Assembly (NCBI GenBank): GCA_009919175.1
Contig: RGCL01000007.1
Coordinates: 1-64,000, forward strand
From: Betaproteobacteria bacterium
Lineage (GTDB): Bacteria; Pseudomonadota; Gammaproteobacteria; Burkholderiales; Burkholderiaceae_C
DNA length: 64,000 nucleotides
Direction: 5' to 3'
The position numbers were made by a program, and so were the translations under genes. The notes beneath the pieces are model-generated. The model made no database searches. It saw only the letters and a program-made list of their open reading frames with translations, and had not been told where the DNA came from. This document shows positions 9,668 through 20,354 of the stretch, piece after piece. Position 1 is the stretch's first letter. Each line of letters begins with the position of its first letter.

Positions 9668-12600
9668 GCGTTCAGATCTCAAAAGCATCCTCATCATTGG
9701 TGCGGGTCCCATCATCATTGGTCAAGCGTGCGAGTTTGATTACTCTGGCGTTCAAGCCTGCAAGGCCTTGCGCGAGGAGGGCTATCGGGTCATTCTGATC
9801 AACAGCAACCCAGCCACCATCATGACCGACCCGGCCACGGCCGATGCCATCTACATCGAGCCCATTCACTGGACCATGGTCGAGCGCATCATCGAAAAAG
9901 AAAAGCCCGATGCCATCCTGCCCACCATGGGTGGACAGACTGCGTTGAACTGTGCCTTGGACCTGTGGCACAACGGTGTGCTCGAGAAGCATGGTGTTGA
10001 ACTCATTGGTGCAAGCCCCCAGGCGATTGAGAAGGCGGAAGACCGACTCAAGTTCAAAGATGCCATGACCCACATAGGTTTGGGCTCAGCCCGCTCCGGC
10101 ATTGCCCACTCCATGGAAGAGGCCTGGGCAGTCCAGCACACCGTGGGCTTTCCAGCTGTCATCCGACCCAGCTTTACCCTGGGTGGAACGGGGGGCGGCA
10201 TCGCCTACAACTCAGAAGAATTCGAAACCATTTGCAAGCGGGGTCTGGAGGCATCGCCCACACGCGAGTTGCTGATTGAAGAATCGCTGCTGGGTTGGAA
10301 AGAATTCGAAATGGAGGTGGTCCGCGACAAGGCAGACAACTGCATCATCGTGTGTTCCATTGAAAACCTTGACCCCATGGGCGTGCACACGGGCGATTCC
10401 ATCACCGTGGCTCCTGCACAAACCTTGACGGACAAGGAATACCAAATCATGCGCAATGCTTCGATTGCGGTCTTGCGTGAGATTGGTGTGGACACGGGGG
10501 GATCCAATGTTCAATTCGCCATCAATCCCAAGGATGGCCGAATGATCGTGATCGAAATGAACCCCAGGGTCTCTCGCTCGTCCGCATTGGCCTCCAAGGC
10601 CACAGGATTTCCCATTGCCAAAGTGGCCGCCAAGCTGGCCATTGGCTACACCCTGGACGAGTTGCGCAACGACATCACCGGCGGCGCAACGCCAGCCAGT
10701 TTTGAGCCCAGCATCGATTACGTGGTCACCAAGATCCCACGTTTTGCATTCGAAAAATTCCCTGCGGCAGACAACCGCCTGACCACTCAAATGAAGTCGG
10801 TGGGGGAGGTCATGGCCATTGGGCGTACTTTCCAGGAATCCTTCCAGAAAGCCTTGCGCGGCCTGGAGGTGGGTGTGGATGGACTCAATGAAAAAACCCA
10901 GGACCGGCAAGTGCTCGAGCGCGAATTGGGCCAACCGGGTCCGGAGCGGATCTGGTATGTGGGTGATGCCTTTGCTCAAGGCATGAGCATCGACGAGGTG
11001 CATGCTCTGACCAAGATTGATCCCTGGTTCTTGGCCCAGATTCATGACATCGTCAAGATCGAACTCGATGTGGAGCGCCACACCCTCAAAGACATCGATG
11101 CCGCCAGCCTGAGTGCGCTTAAGTCACGTGGCTTTTCGGACCGTCGATTGGCCAAGCTCTTGAAGACCACCGAGCAAGCGGTTCGCTCCCATCGCCGCAA
11201 TCTGGGCGTGCGCCCGGTTTACAAGCGGGTGGATACCTGTGCTGCCGAATTTGCATCGGATACGGCCTACATGTATTCCACCTACGAGTCCTCCTGCGAG
11301 TCCGAACCGACCGACCGACGCAAGATCATGGTCTTGGGAGGCGGTCCCAACCGCATTGGTCAGGGCATTGAGTTTGATTACTGTTGTGTGCATGCAGCCC
11401 TGGCCTTGCGTGAGGATGGTTACGAAACCATCATGGTCAACTGCAATCCCGAGACGGTCTCCACCGATTACGACACCAGCGATCGCCTGTATTTCGAGCC
11501 CCTGACCCTGGAAGATGTGCTTGAAATCGTGGACAAGGAAAAGCCAGAGGGTGTGATCGTCCAATACGGTGGCCAGACCCCATTGAAATTGGCCCTGGGC
11601 TTGGCAGAGGCGGGCGTGCCCATCATTGGCACCTCACCGGACATGATCGATGCGGCTGAAGATCGCGAGCGTTTCCAAAAGCTGTTGCATGAACTGGGCT
11701 TGAGGCAACCCCCCAATGCCACCGCCCGCACGGAATCTGAAGCCTTGGCCAAGGCTGAAGCCTTGGGTTATCCCCTCGTGGTTCGCCCCAGTTATGTTCT
11801 GGGTGGGCGTGCCATGGAAATCGTGCATGAGCAGCGTGACCTGGAGCGCTACATGCGTGAAGCAGTCAAGGTCAGTAACGATTCGCCTGTCCTGCTGGAT
11901 CGCTTCCTGAGCGATGCCATTGAATGCGATGTGGATTGTTTGAGTGATGGCGACCAGGTGTTCATCGGGGGGGTGATGGAGCACATCGAGCAAGCGGGTG
12001 TCCATAGCGGTGACTCCGCCTGTTCCTTGCCCCCGTACTCGTTGTCGGCTCACACCATTGACGAACTCAAGCGCCAGACTGCAGCGATGGCCAAGGCCTT
12101 GAAGGTGATTGGTCTGATGAACGTGCAATTTGCAATCCAGCGCAACGACGGACAAGACATCATTTATGTGTTGGAAGTCAACCCGCGTGCATCCCGCACC
12201 GTGCCTTTCGTCTCCAAGGCCACCAGCATTCCTCTGGCCAAGGTGGCCGCTCGCTGCATGGCAGGTCAAACCCTCGCCCAGCAAGGCATCACCAAGGAAA
12301 TTCATCCCAGCTACTTCAGTGTCAAAGAGGCGGTCTTCCCCTTTGTCAAATTCCCTGGCGTGGACACCATCCTGGGTCCCGAGATGAAATCCACGGGTGA
12401 GGTCATGGGTGTGGGCAAGACCTTTGGAGAGGCCTTCATCAAAAGCCAGATGGGCGCTGGCACAAATTTGCCCAAGCCCACCGATGCTGTTCGCCGTGTG
12501 TTTTTGTCTGTGAAAAATTCTGATAAGCCACGCGCCGTGGTGGTTGCCAAAACTCTGGTTCAGATGGGCTTTGATTTGGTGGCAACCCGTGGTACTGCAT

Positions 12601-12893
12601 TCGCCATCGAGGCGGCTGGCTTGCCAGTGACCACTGTCAACAAGGTCACCGAGGGGCGCCCCCATGTGGTGGACATGATCAAGAACAATGAAATTGCCTT
12701 GGTCATCAACACGGTGGAGGAGCGCCGCAACGCCATCGCCGATTCACGACAAATCCGCACCACGGCCTTGATTGCACGGGTGACCACGATCACAACGATT
12801 GCAGGCGCTGAAGCGGCCGTTGAAGGCATGCAGCATCTGCAAAACCTCGAGGTGTATTCCTTGCACGAATTGCATCAACTCCTTCCCGTCTGA
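9660..12893 (+). CDS. carB: Carbamoyl-phosphate synthase large subunit
   Basis: Carries out the two ATP-dependent steps of carbamoyl phosphate synthesis. The 1077-residue protein is an internal duplication. Each half begins with a nucleotide-binding segment ([19 protein letters not shown] and [18 protein letters not shown]) and contains an ATP-grasp domain. An oligomerization domain lies between them, and the C-terminal MGS-like allosteric domain ends the chain. A strong GGAGG site at 9646-9650 lies nine bases before the ATG, inside the end of carA. The stop codon lies in a 14-base palindrome (12888-12901). Confidence 0.98.
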   Translation: MPKRSDLKSILIIGAGPIIIGQACEFDYSGVQACKALREEGYRVILINSNPATIMTDPATADAIYIEPIHWTMVERIIEKEKPDAILPTMGGQTALNCALDLWHNGVLEKHGVELIGASPQAIEKAEDRLKFKDAMTHIGLGSARSGIAHSMEEAWAVQHTVGFPAVIRPSFTLGGTGGGIAYNSEEFETICKRGLEASPTRELLIEESLLGWKEFEMEVVRDKADNCIIVCSIENLDPMGVHTGDSITVAPAQTLTDKEYQIMRNASIAVLREIGVDTGGSNVQFAINPKDGRMIVIEMNPRVSRSSALASKATGFPIAKVAAKLAIGYTLDELRNDITGGATPASFEPSIDYVVTKIPRFAFEKFPAADNRLTTQMKSVGEVMAIGRTFQESFQKALRGLEVGVDGLNEKTQDRQVLERELGQPGPERIWYVGDAFAQGMSIDEVHALTKIDPWFLAQIHDIVKIELDVERHTLKDIDAASLSALKSRGFSDRRLAKLLKTTEQAVRSHRRNLGVRPVYKRVDTCAAEFASDTAYMYSTYESSCESEPTDRRKIMVLGGGPNRIGQGIEFDYCCVHAALALREDGYETIMVNCNPETVSTDYDTSDRLYFEPLTLEDVLEIVDKEKPEGVIVQYGGQTPLKLALGLAEAGVPIIGTSPDMIDAAEDRERFQKLLHELGLRQPPNATARTESEALAKAEALGYPLVVRPSYVLGGRAMEIVHEQRDLERYMREAVKVSNDSPVLLDRFLSDAIECDVDCLSDGDQVFIGGVMEHIEQAGVHSGDSACSLPPYSLSAHTIDELKRQTAAMAKALKVIGLMNVQFAIQRNDGQDIIYVLEVNPRASRTVPFVSKATSIPLAKVAARCMAGQTLAQQGITKEIHPSYFSVKEAVFPFVKFPGVDTILGPEMKSTGEVMGVGKTFGEAFIKSQMGAGTNLPKPTDAVRRVFLSVKNSDKPRAVVVAKTLVQMGFDLVATRGTAFAIEAAGLPVTTVNKVTEGRPHVVDMIKNNEIALVINTVEERRNAIADSRQIRTTALIARVTTITTIAGAEAAVEGMQHLQNLEVYSLHELHQLLPV

Positions 12894-12901
12894 GCTCAGA
12901 C
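12888..12901. repeat. Perfect 14-bp palindrome over the carB stop codon
   Basis: GTCTGAGCTCAGAC is self-complementary and contains the carB TGA (12891-12893). As RNA it could form a five-pair stem with an AGCT loop. No T-run follows, so it is not an intrinsic terminator. It might protect or delimit the carAB transcript end, but this is inference. Confidence 0.5.
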
Positions 12902-12939
12902 CCGGTATTGATTCAATTGATTTCATGAAAAGGTGATTC

Positions 12940-13416
12940 ATGAGCACTGTTCCCATGACCAAACGCGGCGCCGAGCTGCTCAAGGCTGAACTCCACCAGC
13001 TCAAGACGGTTCAGCGTCCGGCTGTCATCACTGCCATTGCAGAAGCCCGCGCGCAGGGTGATCTGAGTGAAAACGCTGAATACGATGCCGCCAAGGACCG
13101 TCAAGGCTTCATCGAAGGTCGGATTCAGGAGCTTGAAGGCAAGCTGTCGGCTGCCCAGATCATTGACCCGTCCTCCCTGGATGCAGGGGGCAGGGTGGTG
13201 TTTGGCGCAACAGTGGAACTGGAAGATTTGACGTCTGGTGACCCGGTGACCTACCAGATCGTCGGGGATGATGAGGCGGACATCAAGCTGGGCCTGATCA
13301 GCGTGAGTTCCCCCATTTCAAGGGCGCTGATTGGCAAGGAAGAAGGGGACGAGGTCAAGGTACAAGCCCCTGCCGGCGTTAAGACTTATGAAATCATTTC
13401 GGTCAAGTACCTGTGA
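12940..13416 (+). CDS. greA: Transcription elongation factor GreA
   Basis: Binds the RNA polymerase secondary channel and stimulates cleavage of backtracked transcripts. The 158-residue protein has the N-terminal coiled coil with the acidic tip ([20 protein letters not shown]) and a C-terminal FKBP-like domain ending in YEIISVKYL. An AGGTGA ribosome-binding site precedes ATG 12940. It lies 46 bases after carB and faces the minus-strand YhbY gene with only two bases between the stops and no visible terminator. Confidence 0.97.
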   Translation: MSTVPMTKRGAELLKAELHQLKTVQRPAVITAIAEARAQGDLSENAEYDAAKDRQGFIEGRIQELEGKLSAAQIIDPSSLDAGGRVVFGATVELEDLTSGDPVTYQIVGDDEADIKLGLISVSSPISRALIGKEEGDEVKVQAPAGVKTYEIISVKYL

Positions 13417-13418
13417 TT

Positions 13419-13892
13419 TCAACCCAATCCTTTTTTCTTAACCGAGGTTGTTCTGCTCTTAGCGCGCTTGATTTTTCCTGAGGCGGTGAGGCGTTGATTG
13501 CCCAGTACCTTGACCCGCTTGACCTCGGGACGCTGACCGCCTCGCGAGCTGTTCTGGATCACTTTGACCGTCTTGGGACCCGGCTTTTTGAGGGGATCAA
13601 TGACTTTTTCCTTGATCGGCAGTGGCCGCCACAGGACCAGCAATTTGCCAATGTGCTGCACGATGCCGGCACTCAATTCATCGGCCAACTGCTGCAGCAT
13701 GGTGGCTCGGGTGTCGCGGTCATCGACATGGGCGCGGACTTTGATGAGGCCATGGGCGTTGAGGGCTGCATTGACTTCGCGGATCACGGCGGCCGTCAAG
13801 CCATCAGATCCAATGGAAACCACAGGTTGCAGGTGGTGGGCTTGGGCGCGAAACTCGCGGCACTCGGCGGTGGTTAATGGCAATGCACTCAT
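13419..13892 (-). CDS. yhbY: CRS1/YhbY-domain RNA-binding protein with basic tail
   Basis: A 157-residue protein. Residues about 1-100 form a CRM (CRS1/YhbY) domain with the motifs LRxxAHHLxPVVSIG, GLTAAVIREVNAAL and IGKLLVLWRP; this fold binds precursor 50S ribosomal RNA. The remaining third is a lysine/arginine-rich tail (KPGPKTVKV to KSRTTSVKKKG) that extends well beyond the E. coli YhbY length of about 97 residues. It is divergent from rlmE, as in many proteobacteria. A GGAGG site and a GATAAT hexamer both precede the ATG; see findings. Antisense reading frames over this region are not supported. Confidence 0.9.
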   Translation of the reverse strand: MSALPLTTAECREFRAQAHHLQPVVSIGSDGLTAAVIREVNAALNAHGLIKVRAHVDDRDTRATMLQQLADELSAGIVQHIGKLLVLWRPLPIKEKVIDPLKKPGPKTVKVIQNSSRGGQRPEVKRVKVLGNQRLTASGKIKRAKSRTTSVKKKGLG

Positions 13893-13922
13893 GACTGCAT
13901 TATCCTCCCTAGCTAAGCGACC

Positions 13923-14591
13923 ATGAAAATCCAAAGCAAGAGCAAGAAAATCAACAAGGCTTGGTTGAACGACCATGTCAACGACCCCTATGTGCGGATG
14001 GCACAAAAGGAGGGTTTTCGCTCGAGGGCAGCCTTCAAACTCAAGGAAATTGACGAGACACTGGGCCTCATCCGTCCTGGTCAGGTGGTGGTGGATTTGG
14101 GCAGTGCCCCTGGCGCTTGGTCTCAATATGTGCGTCGCAAGCTCTCGCCGCAGGGGGCAGCGGTGGGTGAGCTCAATGGCACCATCTTGGCCCTGGACCT
14201 GTTGCCCATGGAGCCCATCGAGGGGGTTCACTTCATTCAGGGCGATATCCGAGAGCAGGCCGTCTATGACCAGTTGACGGCCCATCTGGAGGGGCGGCAA
14301 GTGGATGTGGTGATCTCAGATATGGCTCCCAATTTGTCTGGTATCGAGTCCTCTGACTCGGTGAGGATTGCTCACCTGGTCGAATTGGCCGTCGATTTCA
14401 CCCAAAAGCACGGCCACAAGAATGCCGCTCTGGTGGTCAAGCTCTTCCATGGCAGCGGCCACAGCCAACTGGTTCGCCTTTTCAAAGATCATTTCAGGGT
14501 GGTCAAACCCTTCAAACCCAAGGCCAGCCGGGACCGGTCAGCAGAGACCTTTTTGGTGGGCATAGGCCACAAATCGGCTCCTGCCTCTTGA
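13923..14591 (+). CDS. rlmE: 23S rRNA (uridine-2552) 2'-O-methyltransferase RlmE (RrmJ/FtsJ)
   Basis: Methylates the ribose of U2552 in the A-loop of 23S rRNA late in 50S assembly. The 222-residue Rossmann-fold protein has the SAM motif [14 protein letters not shown] and the expected K-D-K-E catalytic residues (in [26 protein letters not shown] and SAETFLVG). The N-terminal [18 protein letters not shown] segment is typical. ATG 13923 lies 30 bases from the divergent yhbY start. Next comes ftsH, the classical rlmE-ftsH order. Confidence 0.97.
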   Translation: MKIQSKSKKINKAWLNDHVNDPYVRMAQKEGFRSRAAFKLKEIDETLGLIRPGQVVVDLGSAPGAWSQYVRRKLSPQGAAVGELNGTILALDLLPMEPIEGVHFIQGDIREQAVYDQLTAHLEGRQVDVVISDMAPNLSGIESSDSVRIAHLVELAVDFTQKHGHKNAALVVKLFHGSGHSQLVRLFKDHFRVVKPFKPKASRDRSAETFLVGIGHKSAPAS

Positions 14592-14742
14592 TTTCGCCCA
14601 TATTGCTACCAAATCCCCTTTGCATGTCCCTTAAATCCTCATGGCTGCTCCAGTTCCCGCTCGGGAAACGCCCTTGTAGCCATAAAATGATTTACGAACT
14701 TGGTTTTGCCTTGTCCCGCTACCGAAAAGACTGGAGTCGATC
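14592..14742 (+). promoter_or_regulatory. ftsH upstream region, likely promoter-bearing
   Basis: A 151-base gap between rlmE and ftsH. It has an AT-rich stretch with a TAAAAT hexamer at 14683-14688 that could act as a -10, but no convincing -35 at normal spacing. I looked for a heat-shock (sigma32-type) promoter because ftsH is often heat-induced and did not find a clear one. GGAG at 14733-14736 serves the TTG start. Confidence 0.3.
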
Positions 14743-16653
14743 TTGAACAATCAGTGGTTTTCTAAACTGGCCATTTGGATGGTGATTGCCTTGGTCTTGT
14801 TCACGGTGTTCAAACAATTTGACACCCGTACCGGCTCAGGCATGACCTACATGGCCTATTCCGACTTTCTGGATGAGGTGCATGCCAAGCGCATCAAATC
14901 GGCCACCATTCAGGAGGGTCAAACCGGGACAGAAATCGTTGCGGTCACCGCAGACGATCGCCGCATCCGCACCAACGCCACCTACTTGGATCGTGGCTTG
15001 GTTGGCGACCTCATCAATAACAACGTCAAATTCGATGTCAAGCCCCGCGAAGAAGGCTCTTTGCTCATGACGCTGTTGGTCAGCTGGGGTCCGATGTTGC
15101 TGCTGATCGGTGTGTGGATTTATTTCATGCGCCAGATGCAAGGCGGTGGAAAGGGCGGGGCGTTCAGCTTTGGCAAAAGCAAAGCCCGCATGCTGGATGA
15201 AAACAACAACCAGGTGACCTTTGCCGATGTGGCTGGCTGTGACGAGGCCAAGGAAGAGGTCAAAGAAGTGGTGGATTTCCTCAAGGACCCACAGAAATTC
15301 CAGAAGCTTGGTGGCCGAATTCCCCGAGGTCTCCTGCTGGTGGGTCCCCCGGGTACTGGCAAAACTTTGTTGGCCAAGGGCATCGCAGGCGAGGCCAAGG
15401 TGCCTTTCTTCAGCATCTCTGGATCAGACTTTGTGGAAATGTTTGTGGGTGTGGGCGCTGCTCGTGTGCGCGACATGTTTGAAAACGCAAAGAAAAATGC
15501 CCCCTGCATCATCTTCATCGATGAAATCGATGCCGTGGGTCGCCAACGTGGCGCAGGCCTTGGTGGTGGCAATGACGAGCGCGAACAAACCCTCAACCAG
15601 ATGCTGGTGGAAATGGATGGTTTTGAGACCAACCTGGGTGTGATCGTGGTGGCTGCCACCAACCGGCCTGACATTTTGGACTCTGCCTTGTTGCGTCCTG
15701 GCCGCTTTGACCGTCAGGTTTATGTGAGCCTGCCCGACATTCGCGGTCGCGAGCAAATCCTGAATGTGCACATGCGCAAGATCCCTGTAGGCCAGGATGT
15801 GGAGCCCGGAGTGATCGCCCGTGGCACGCCCGGTATGAGTGGCGCAGACCTGGCCAATCTGACCAACGAAGCTGCACTCATGGCCGCCCGCCGCAATGCT
15901 CGCGTGGTGGAAATGCAGGACTTTGAGAAAGCCAAAGACAAAATTCTCATGGGTCCTGAGCGCAAGAGCATGGTCATGCCGGAAGAAGAGCGCAAGAACA
16001 CGGCCTATCACGAGGCCGGACATGCCCTCATTGGCAAGCTTTTGCCCAAATGTGATCCGGTTCACAAGGTGACCATCATCCCGCGTGGCAGAGCGCTGGG
16101 GGTCACCATGAGCTTGCCCGAAAAGGATCGCTACAGCTACGACAAGGAATACATGCTCAACCAGATCAGCATGCTATTTGGTGGTCGCATCGCTGAGGAG
16201 GTCTTCATGAACCAGATGACCACGGGCGCTTCGAATGATTTTGAGCGGGCAACTCAAATTGCTCGCGACATGGTGATGCGCTATGGCATGACCGAAGCAC
16301 TGGGTCCCATGGTGTATGCCGAAAACGAGGGTGAGGTCTTTCTGGGTCGTTCGGTCACCAAGACCACGCACATGAGTGAATCCACCATGCAAAAGGTGGA
16401 CTCCGAGGTCAGAAAGATCATTGATGGCCAATATGACTTGGCACGTCGACTCATCACCGAACATTCTGAGCAGATGCACGCCATGGCCAAGGCCTTGTTG
16501 GAGTGGGAGACCATTGAAATCGACCAAATCGATGACATCATGCAAGGCCGCCCACCCCGTCCTCCCAAGGATTGGACACCTCGCACCCCGCCTTCCGGTG
16601 ATGGTTCCGGGGGCGCTCCCCTCAACGGCGAACCCTCACCGAGCACGGCTTGA
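14743..16653 (+). CDS. ftsH: ATP-dependent zinc metalloprotease FtsH
   Basis: Membrane-anchored AAA+ protease that degrades misassembled membrane proteins and short-lived regulators such as LpxC and sigma32 in other bacteria. The 636-residue protein has two N-terminal membrane segments (about 7-24 and 108-127) flanking a periplasmic domain. The AAA domain has Walker A GPPGTGKT (201-208), Walker [12 protein letters not shown] and the second region of homology, and the zinc motif HEAGH is at 423-427. The start is TTG 14743 with GGAG six bases upstream; it places the first membrane helix correctly. The low-complexity proline/glycine tail is common. The lipid A genes upstream fit its role in LPS control. 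Confidence 0.97.
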   Translation: MNNQWFSKLAIWMVIALVLFTVFKQFDTRTGSGMTYMAYSDFLDEVHAKRIKSATIQEGQTGTEIVAVTADDRRIRTNATYLDRGLVGDLINNNVKFDVKPREEGSLLMTLLVSWGPMLLLIGVWIYFMRQMQGGGKGGAFSFGKSKARMLDENNNQVTFADVAGCDEAKEEVKEVVDFLKDPQKFQKLGGRIPRGLLLVGPPGTGKTLLAKGIAGEAKVPFFSISGSDFVEMFVGVGAARVRDMFENAKKNAPCIIFIDEIDAVGRQRGAGLGGGNDEREQTLNQMLVEMDGFETNLGVIVVAATNRPDILDSALLRPGRFDRQVYVSLPDIRGREQILNVHMRKIPVGQDVEPGVIARGTPGMSGADLANLTNEAALMAARRNARVVEMQDFEKAKDKILMGPERKSMVMPEEERKNTAYHEAGHALIGKLLPKCDPVHKVTIIPRGRALGVTMSLPEKDRYSYDKEYMLNQISMLFGGRIAEEVFMNQMTTGASNDFERATQIARDMVMRYGMTEALGPMVYAENEGEVFLGRSVTKTTHMSESTMQKVDSEVRKIIDGQYDLARRLITEHSEQMHAMAKALLEWETIEIDQIDDIMQGRPPRPPKDWTPRTPPSGDGSGGAPLNGEPSPSTA

Positions 16654-16657
16654 GCCT

Positions 16658-17542
16658 GTGAGTGAGAACTTTGAACCTGTGGGGCGTGAGCCCCACTTTT
16701 CTTTGTGGAGGGCGGGTCGATTCACCCTGGATTTGACAGCGCCCCACATCATGGGCATCTTGAACGTGACCCCGGATTCCTTTTCCGATGGGGGCTCTCA
16801 TGATTCACCGCATCGCGCCATAGAGCATGCCGAGCACTTGCTCCAGTCTGGGGCCGCAATCCTTGATGTGGGCGCTGAGTCAACCCGGCCAGGTGCGATG
16901 CCTATCTCCGACCAGGAAGAATGGTTGAGGCTTGAGCCAGTCTTGACTGAACTGATGAAATGGGATTGCCCGCTATCCTTGGACACCTATAGACCCGCAA
17001 CCATGCAAAAAGCCTTGGACTTGGGTGTGGACATCATCAACGACATCTGGGCTTTGCGCCAACCTGGTGCCATGGAGGTCGTTGCATCAAGCCATTGCGG
17101 GCTTTGCCTCATGCACATGGAGGGCGAGCCACAAACCATGCAGCTCAATCCCCTCCAATCCGGTGTCATGGAGGCGGTGCTGTCATTTTTTGAGCAGCTG
17201 ACCTTGCGATTGGTCGAGGCGGGGGTGGACAAGGAGCGTTGGGTTCTGGATCCAGGCATTGGCTTTGGCAAAAGCCCAGATCAGAATTTGACCCTTTTGG
17301 CGCGGCAGTCGGAACTGCTGAACTTGGGGCAACCCCTTTTGGTGGGATGGTCCAGAAAATCTACACTGGGGCATGTGACAGGCTTGGCGGCAGGCCAGCG
17401 GATCATGCCCAGCGTGGCTGCTGCCCTGATGGCTGTCGAGCGAGGCGCGCGGATTGTGAGGGTGCATGATGTGGCAGCCACCCGTGAGGCCCTGCAAATC
17501 TGGCAGGCCGTGATGGGATTGAAGGAAGAATCAACACCATGA
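16658..17542 (+). CDS. folP: Dihydropteroate synthase
   Basis: Condenses p-aminobenzoate with dihydropterin pyrophosphate in folate synthesis; it is the sulfonamide target. The 294-residue TIM-barrel protein has MGILNVTPDSFSDGG, the DVGAESTRPGA loop, IINDIWA, LDPGIGFGK and GWSRKSTLG. The start is taken as GTG 16658, four bases after ftsH; the reading frame is open further upstream but only inside ftsH. The N-terminal HFSLWRAGRFTLDL strand fits the family. It overlaps glmM by ATGA. Confidence 0.95.
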   Translation: MSENFEPVGREPHFSLWRAGRFTLDLTAPHIMGILNVTPDSFSDGGSHDSPHRAIEHAEHLLQSGAAILDVGAESTRPGAMPISDQEEWLRLEPVLTELMKWDCPLSLDTYRPATMQKALDLGVDIINDIWALRQPGAMEVVASSHCGLCLMHMEGEPQTMQLNPLQSGVMEAVLSFFEQLTLRLVEAGVDKERWVLDPGIGFGKSPDQNLTLLARQSELLNLGQPLLVGWSRKSTLGHVTGLAAGQRIMPSVAAALMAVERGARIVRVHDVAATREALQIWQAVMGLKEESTP

Positions 17543-18882
17543 GCAGGACTTTTTTTGGCACAGATGGCATCCGTGGGCGCGTAGGCATTGAACCGATCAC
17601 GCCTGAATTTTTCATGAAATTGGCCCAGGCGGTTGGCCATCATCTGCTGGCGCATCAAGCCCAGGCAACAGTGGTCATTGGCAAGGACACCCGCAACTCG
17701 GGTTATATGCTGGAGTCTGCATTGGAGGCGGGCTTCAATTCGGTGGGTGTGAATGTGGTCTTGCTGGGACCCTTGCCCACGCCGGCTGTGGCGCATCTCA
17801 CGCGGGGCATTCGTGCAGATCTGGGCGTGGTCATCAGCGCCAGCCACAACGCATTCGAGGACAACGGGATCAAATTCTTTGGCCCTGCGGGCGAAAAGCT
17901 CGACGATGCATGGGAGATGGCTGTGGAAGCCCGTTTGGCTCAACCCAAGGCTGGCGTGAGCACCCAAGCGATTGGCAAAGCCAGGCGTCTCGATGATGCG
18001 GCAGGACGCTACATCGAGTTTTGCAAATCCACCTTCCCGGCGGGTTCCGACCTCAAAGGTTTGCATGTGGTGGTAGATGCCGCTCACGGTGCGGCTTATC
18101 AAGTGGCGCCCACTTTGCTCAAAGAATTGGGGGCCAAGGTCACGGTCATGGGCAATGCCCCGGATGGCCTGAACATCAACCTAGATTGCGGTGCTACGCA
18201 TCCAGAGGTCATGGCCGACATGGTCAGGGCCAGTGGCGCGGATTTGGGTCTGGCTCTGGACGGCGATGCAGATCGTCTGATCATGGCTGACCACAAGGGA
18301 CGCATCCGCAGTGGCGATGAACTGTTGTATGCCATTGCCAAACACCGTCGCCCTGGTCAGTCTGCTGGGAGCGCGGGTGTGGTTGGAACCCTGATGTCCA
18401 ACTTTGGCCTGGAACAAGCCCTCATCCAACGGGGGTATGAGTTTGTTCGAGCCAAAGTGGGGGATCGATATATCCTTGAGTTGCTCAATGAAAAGGGCTG
18501 GCTGCTCGGTGGGGAGTCCTCAGGCCATTTGCTGTGTCTGGATAAGCATTCAACCGGCGATGGTTTGATCAGTGCTCTGCAGGTTCTCGCGGCTTTGATC
18601 GAGCATCAGTCATCCCTGGCCAATTGGCTTGCTGACCTACACATGCATGCGCAGCATCTGGTCAATGTGCGCGTTCCCCAGGGATTCCCATGGGCGGATC
18701 ACCCGCCTTTTGTGAAAGTTCGCGATGACTTGACCCCGCAACTCCAGGGCGTGGGTCGCATGCTGATTCGCCCCAGCGGCACTGAGCCTCTGTTGCGAAT
18801 CATGGTGGAGCATCCCGACCCTACGTTGGCTGAGCAAATGGCCATTGCCATGGCGGTCACATTCCCAACCGAGAGTCATTAA
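17539..18882 (+). CDS. glmM: Phosphoglucosamine mutase
   Basis: Interconverts glucosamine-6-phosphate and glucosamine-1-phosphate, feeding UDP-GlcNAc for peptidoglycan and lipid A. The 447-residue protein has the alpha-D-phosphohexomutase layout: N-terminal FGTDGIRG, phosphoserine loop ISASHNAFEDNG with Ser102, metal loop DGDADR, sugar loop GGESSGH and phosphate loop RPSGTEPLLRIM. It is translationally coupled to folP (ATGA), as in E. coli. Confidence 0.97.
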   Translation: MSRTFFGTDGIRGRVGIEPITPEFFMKLAQAVGHHLLAHQAQATVVIGKDTRNSGYMLESALEAGFNSVGVNVVLLGPLPTPAVAHLTRGIRADLGVVISASHNAFEDNGIKFFGPAGEKLDDAWEMAVEARLAQPKAGVSTQAIGKARRLDDAAGRYIEFCKSTFPAGSDLKGLHVVVDAAHGAAYQVAPTLLKELGAKVTVMGNAPDGLNINLDCGATHPEVMADMVRASGADLGLALDGDADRLIMADHKGRIRSGDELLYAIAKHRRPGQSAGSAGVVGTLMSNFGLEQALIQRGYEFVRAKVGDRYILELLNEKGWLLGGESSGHLLCLDKHSTGDGLISALQVLAALIEHQSSLANWLADLHMHAQHLVNVRVPQGFPWADHPPFVKVRDDLTPQLQGVGRMLIRPSGTEPLLRIMVEHPDPTLAEQMAIAMAVTFPTESH

Positions 18883-18883
18883 A

Positions 18884-18901
18884 TTGTCACAAATCAGTTT
18901 T
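18884..18901 (+). promoter_or_regulatory. Possible Pho-box-like repeat before phoU
   Basis: TTGTCAC AAAT CAGTTTT matches the layout of a PhoB box (two 7-base repeats, 4-base AT spacer; consensus CTGTCAT), with about 5/7 and 4/7 identity. It sits in the 61-base gap before phoU. The match is weak but well placed for PhoB autoregulation. Confidence 0.3.
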
Positions 18902-18943
18902 ATTCTGGTCAGATAGAAGCATTGAAGCATCAAGGGGAGCCGT

Positions 18944-19648
18944 ATGCCCGACAAGCACTTGTCCACACAGTTTGATAGTGAGTTGAATGCCGTTTCTTCC
19001 AAAGTCATGGAACTTGGAGGCAAGGTGGAGTCACAAATTCGTCAGGCCATCTTTTCATTGGCAAACTGGCGCGCTGATGTGGCCGACCAGGTGATAGAGG
19101 AGGAAAACCAGGTTGATCGATTCGAGATCGAAATTGACCGTGACATTTCGTCCATCATTGGCCGGCGACAGCCCACTGCACGAGATCTTCGCCTCTTGAT
19201 GGCCATGTCAAAAATCACGGCCAACCTAGAGAGGGTGGGAGATGAAGCTGAAAAAATCGCCCGTATGGTGCTGGCCATCTTGAAGTCAACAGAGCCCAGA
19301 ACCCTGCCTGCATCTGAGCTTCAAATTGAAGCCGAGCTGGCCAGTGGCTTGTTGCGAAAGGCATTGGATGCTTTTGCCCGCCTGGACACCAAAACCGCTT
19401 TGGCCATCATGAAAGAGGATCAGCTCATTGATCGGGAGTTCGATGGGTTTGTTAGAAAACTCATCACCTACATGATGGAAGATCCTCGAACGATTGGAGC
19501 CAGCTTGGACTTGTTGTTCATTGCCAAAGCCATCGAACGCATTGGTGACCATGCCAAAAACATTGCCAATTTCATCATCTATGTGGTTCATGGGGCGGAC
19601 ATTCGTCACATTGAAATCGAGCAAATCGAGAGCAAACTCAACGGTTGA
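18944..19648 (+). CDS. phoU: Phosphate signalling regulator PhoU
   Basis: Negative regulator of the Pho regulon, linking the Pst transporter to PhoR. The 234-residue all-helical protein has the repeated PhoU domain: KVMELGGKVESQIRQA and, in both halves, the metal-binding ANLERVGDEAEKIA and ERIGDHAKNIANF motifs. A strong AGGGGAG site precedes ATG 18944. It is followed by phoB after three bases and by phoR. The pst genes are not adjacent; in many Burkholderiales they lie upstream of phoU, so glmM upstream here is a local variation. Confidence 0.96.
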   Translation: MPDKHLSTQFDSELNAVSSKVMELGGKVESQIRQAIFSLANWRADVADQVIEEENQVDRFEIEIDRDISSIIGRRQPTARDLRLLMAMSKITANLERVGDEAEKIARMVLAILKSTEPRTLPASELQIEAELASGLLRKALDAFARLDTKTALAIMKEDQLIDREFDGFVRKLITYMMEDPRTIGASLDLLFIAKAIERIGDHAKNIANFIIYVVHGADIRHIEIEQIESKLNG

Positions 19649-19651
19649 GTC

Positions 19652-20338
19652 ATGCAACATAACCCCAAAGTGCTGGTGGTCGAGGATGAGGCCGACCTCG
19701 CTGAACTCATGGCTCTGAATTTGCGACACAACGGATTTTCCCCACAGGTGGCATTGGATTCAGCAACGGCTCAAAGCCTGGTGGCGCGTGCGTTGCCTGA
19801 CGTGATTTTGTTGGATTGGATGCTGCCTGGTGTGAGCGGTGTCGAACTGGCCAAATCCTGGCGATCAGACGCCAGGACCAAGCACATTCCCATTCTCATG
19901 GTCACAGCCAAAAGTGAGGATGCCGACAAGATCAAAGGCTTGGACATGGGGGCAGACGACTACATCACCAAGCCCTTTTCCATGCAGGAACTCATGGCCA
20001 GGATACGTGCCGTTTTAAGACGGCGTGCGCCAGAACATTTGGGGGCGCCAATTCGGATTGGCGAGTTGGAAATCGATGCGGCGCTTCACTCTGTGAAGCT
20101 TGGCGGTCTGCCCATCAAAATGGGGCCAACTGAATTCAAGCTGCTCAACTTTTTCATGCATCATCCCGAGCGGGTACACACACGGGCTCAATTGCTCGAT
20201 CGTGTGTGGGGTGATCATGTTTTCATTGAAGAGAGGACAGTGGATGTGCACATCAAGCGCCTCAGGGAATTGCTGGGGAGTGCTGGTTCAATGATCGCCA
20301 CGGTGCGTGGTGTGGGGTATCAATTCACGGCCAAATGA
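19652..20338 (+). CDS. phoB: Phosphate response regulator PhoB
   Basis: OmpR/PhoB-family response regulator that binds Pho boxes when phosphorylated. In 228 residues it has an N-terminal receiver domain with phospho-acceptor Asp55 (ILLDWMLPG), the VEDE acidic pocket and conserved Lys in ITKPFS, and a C-terminal winged helix (VWGDHVFIEERTVDVHIKRLR). It lies three bases after phoU and 16 bases before phoR, so the three form one operon. Confidence 0.96.
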   Translation: MQHNPKVLVVEDEADLAELMALNLRHNGFSPQVALDSATAQSLVARALPDVILLDWMLPGVSGVELAKSWRSDARTKHIPILMVTAKSEDADKIKGLDMGADDYITKPFSMQELMARIRAVLRRRAPEHLGAPIRIGELEIDAALHSVKLGGLPIKMGPTEFKLLNFFMHHPERVHTRAQLLDRVWGDHVFIEERTVDVHIKRLRELLGSAGSMIATVRGVGYQFTAK

Positions 20339-20354
20339 CGGACGCCTCATCTCG

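Noticed and set aside
11634-12665. Long antisense reading frame (343 codons) opposite carB, and similar ones opposite lpxB, rlmD and dnaE
   Set aside because: They mirror codon bias of the real genes, show no family motifs or ribosome-binding sites, and are His/Gly-rich in the manner of shadow frames.
14592-14742. Heat-shock promoter for ftsH
   Set aside because: No CTTGAAA-like box at proper distance from a CCCCAT-like box could be found in the gap.
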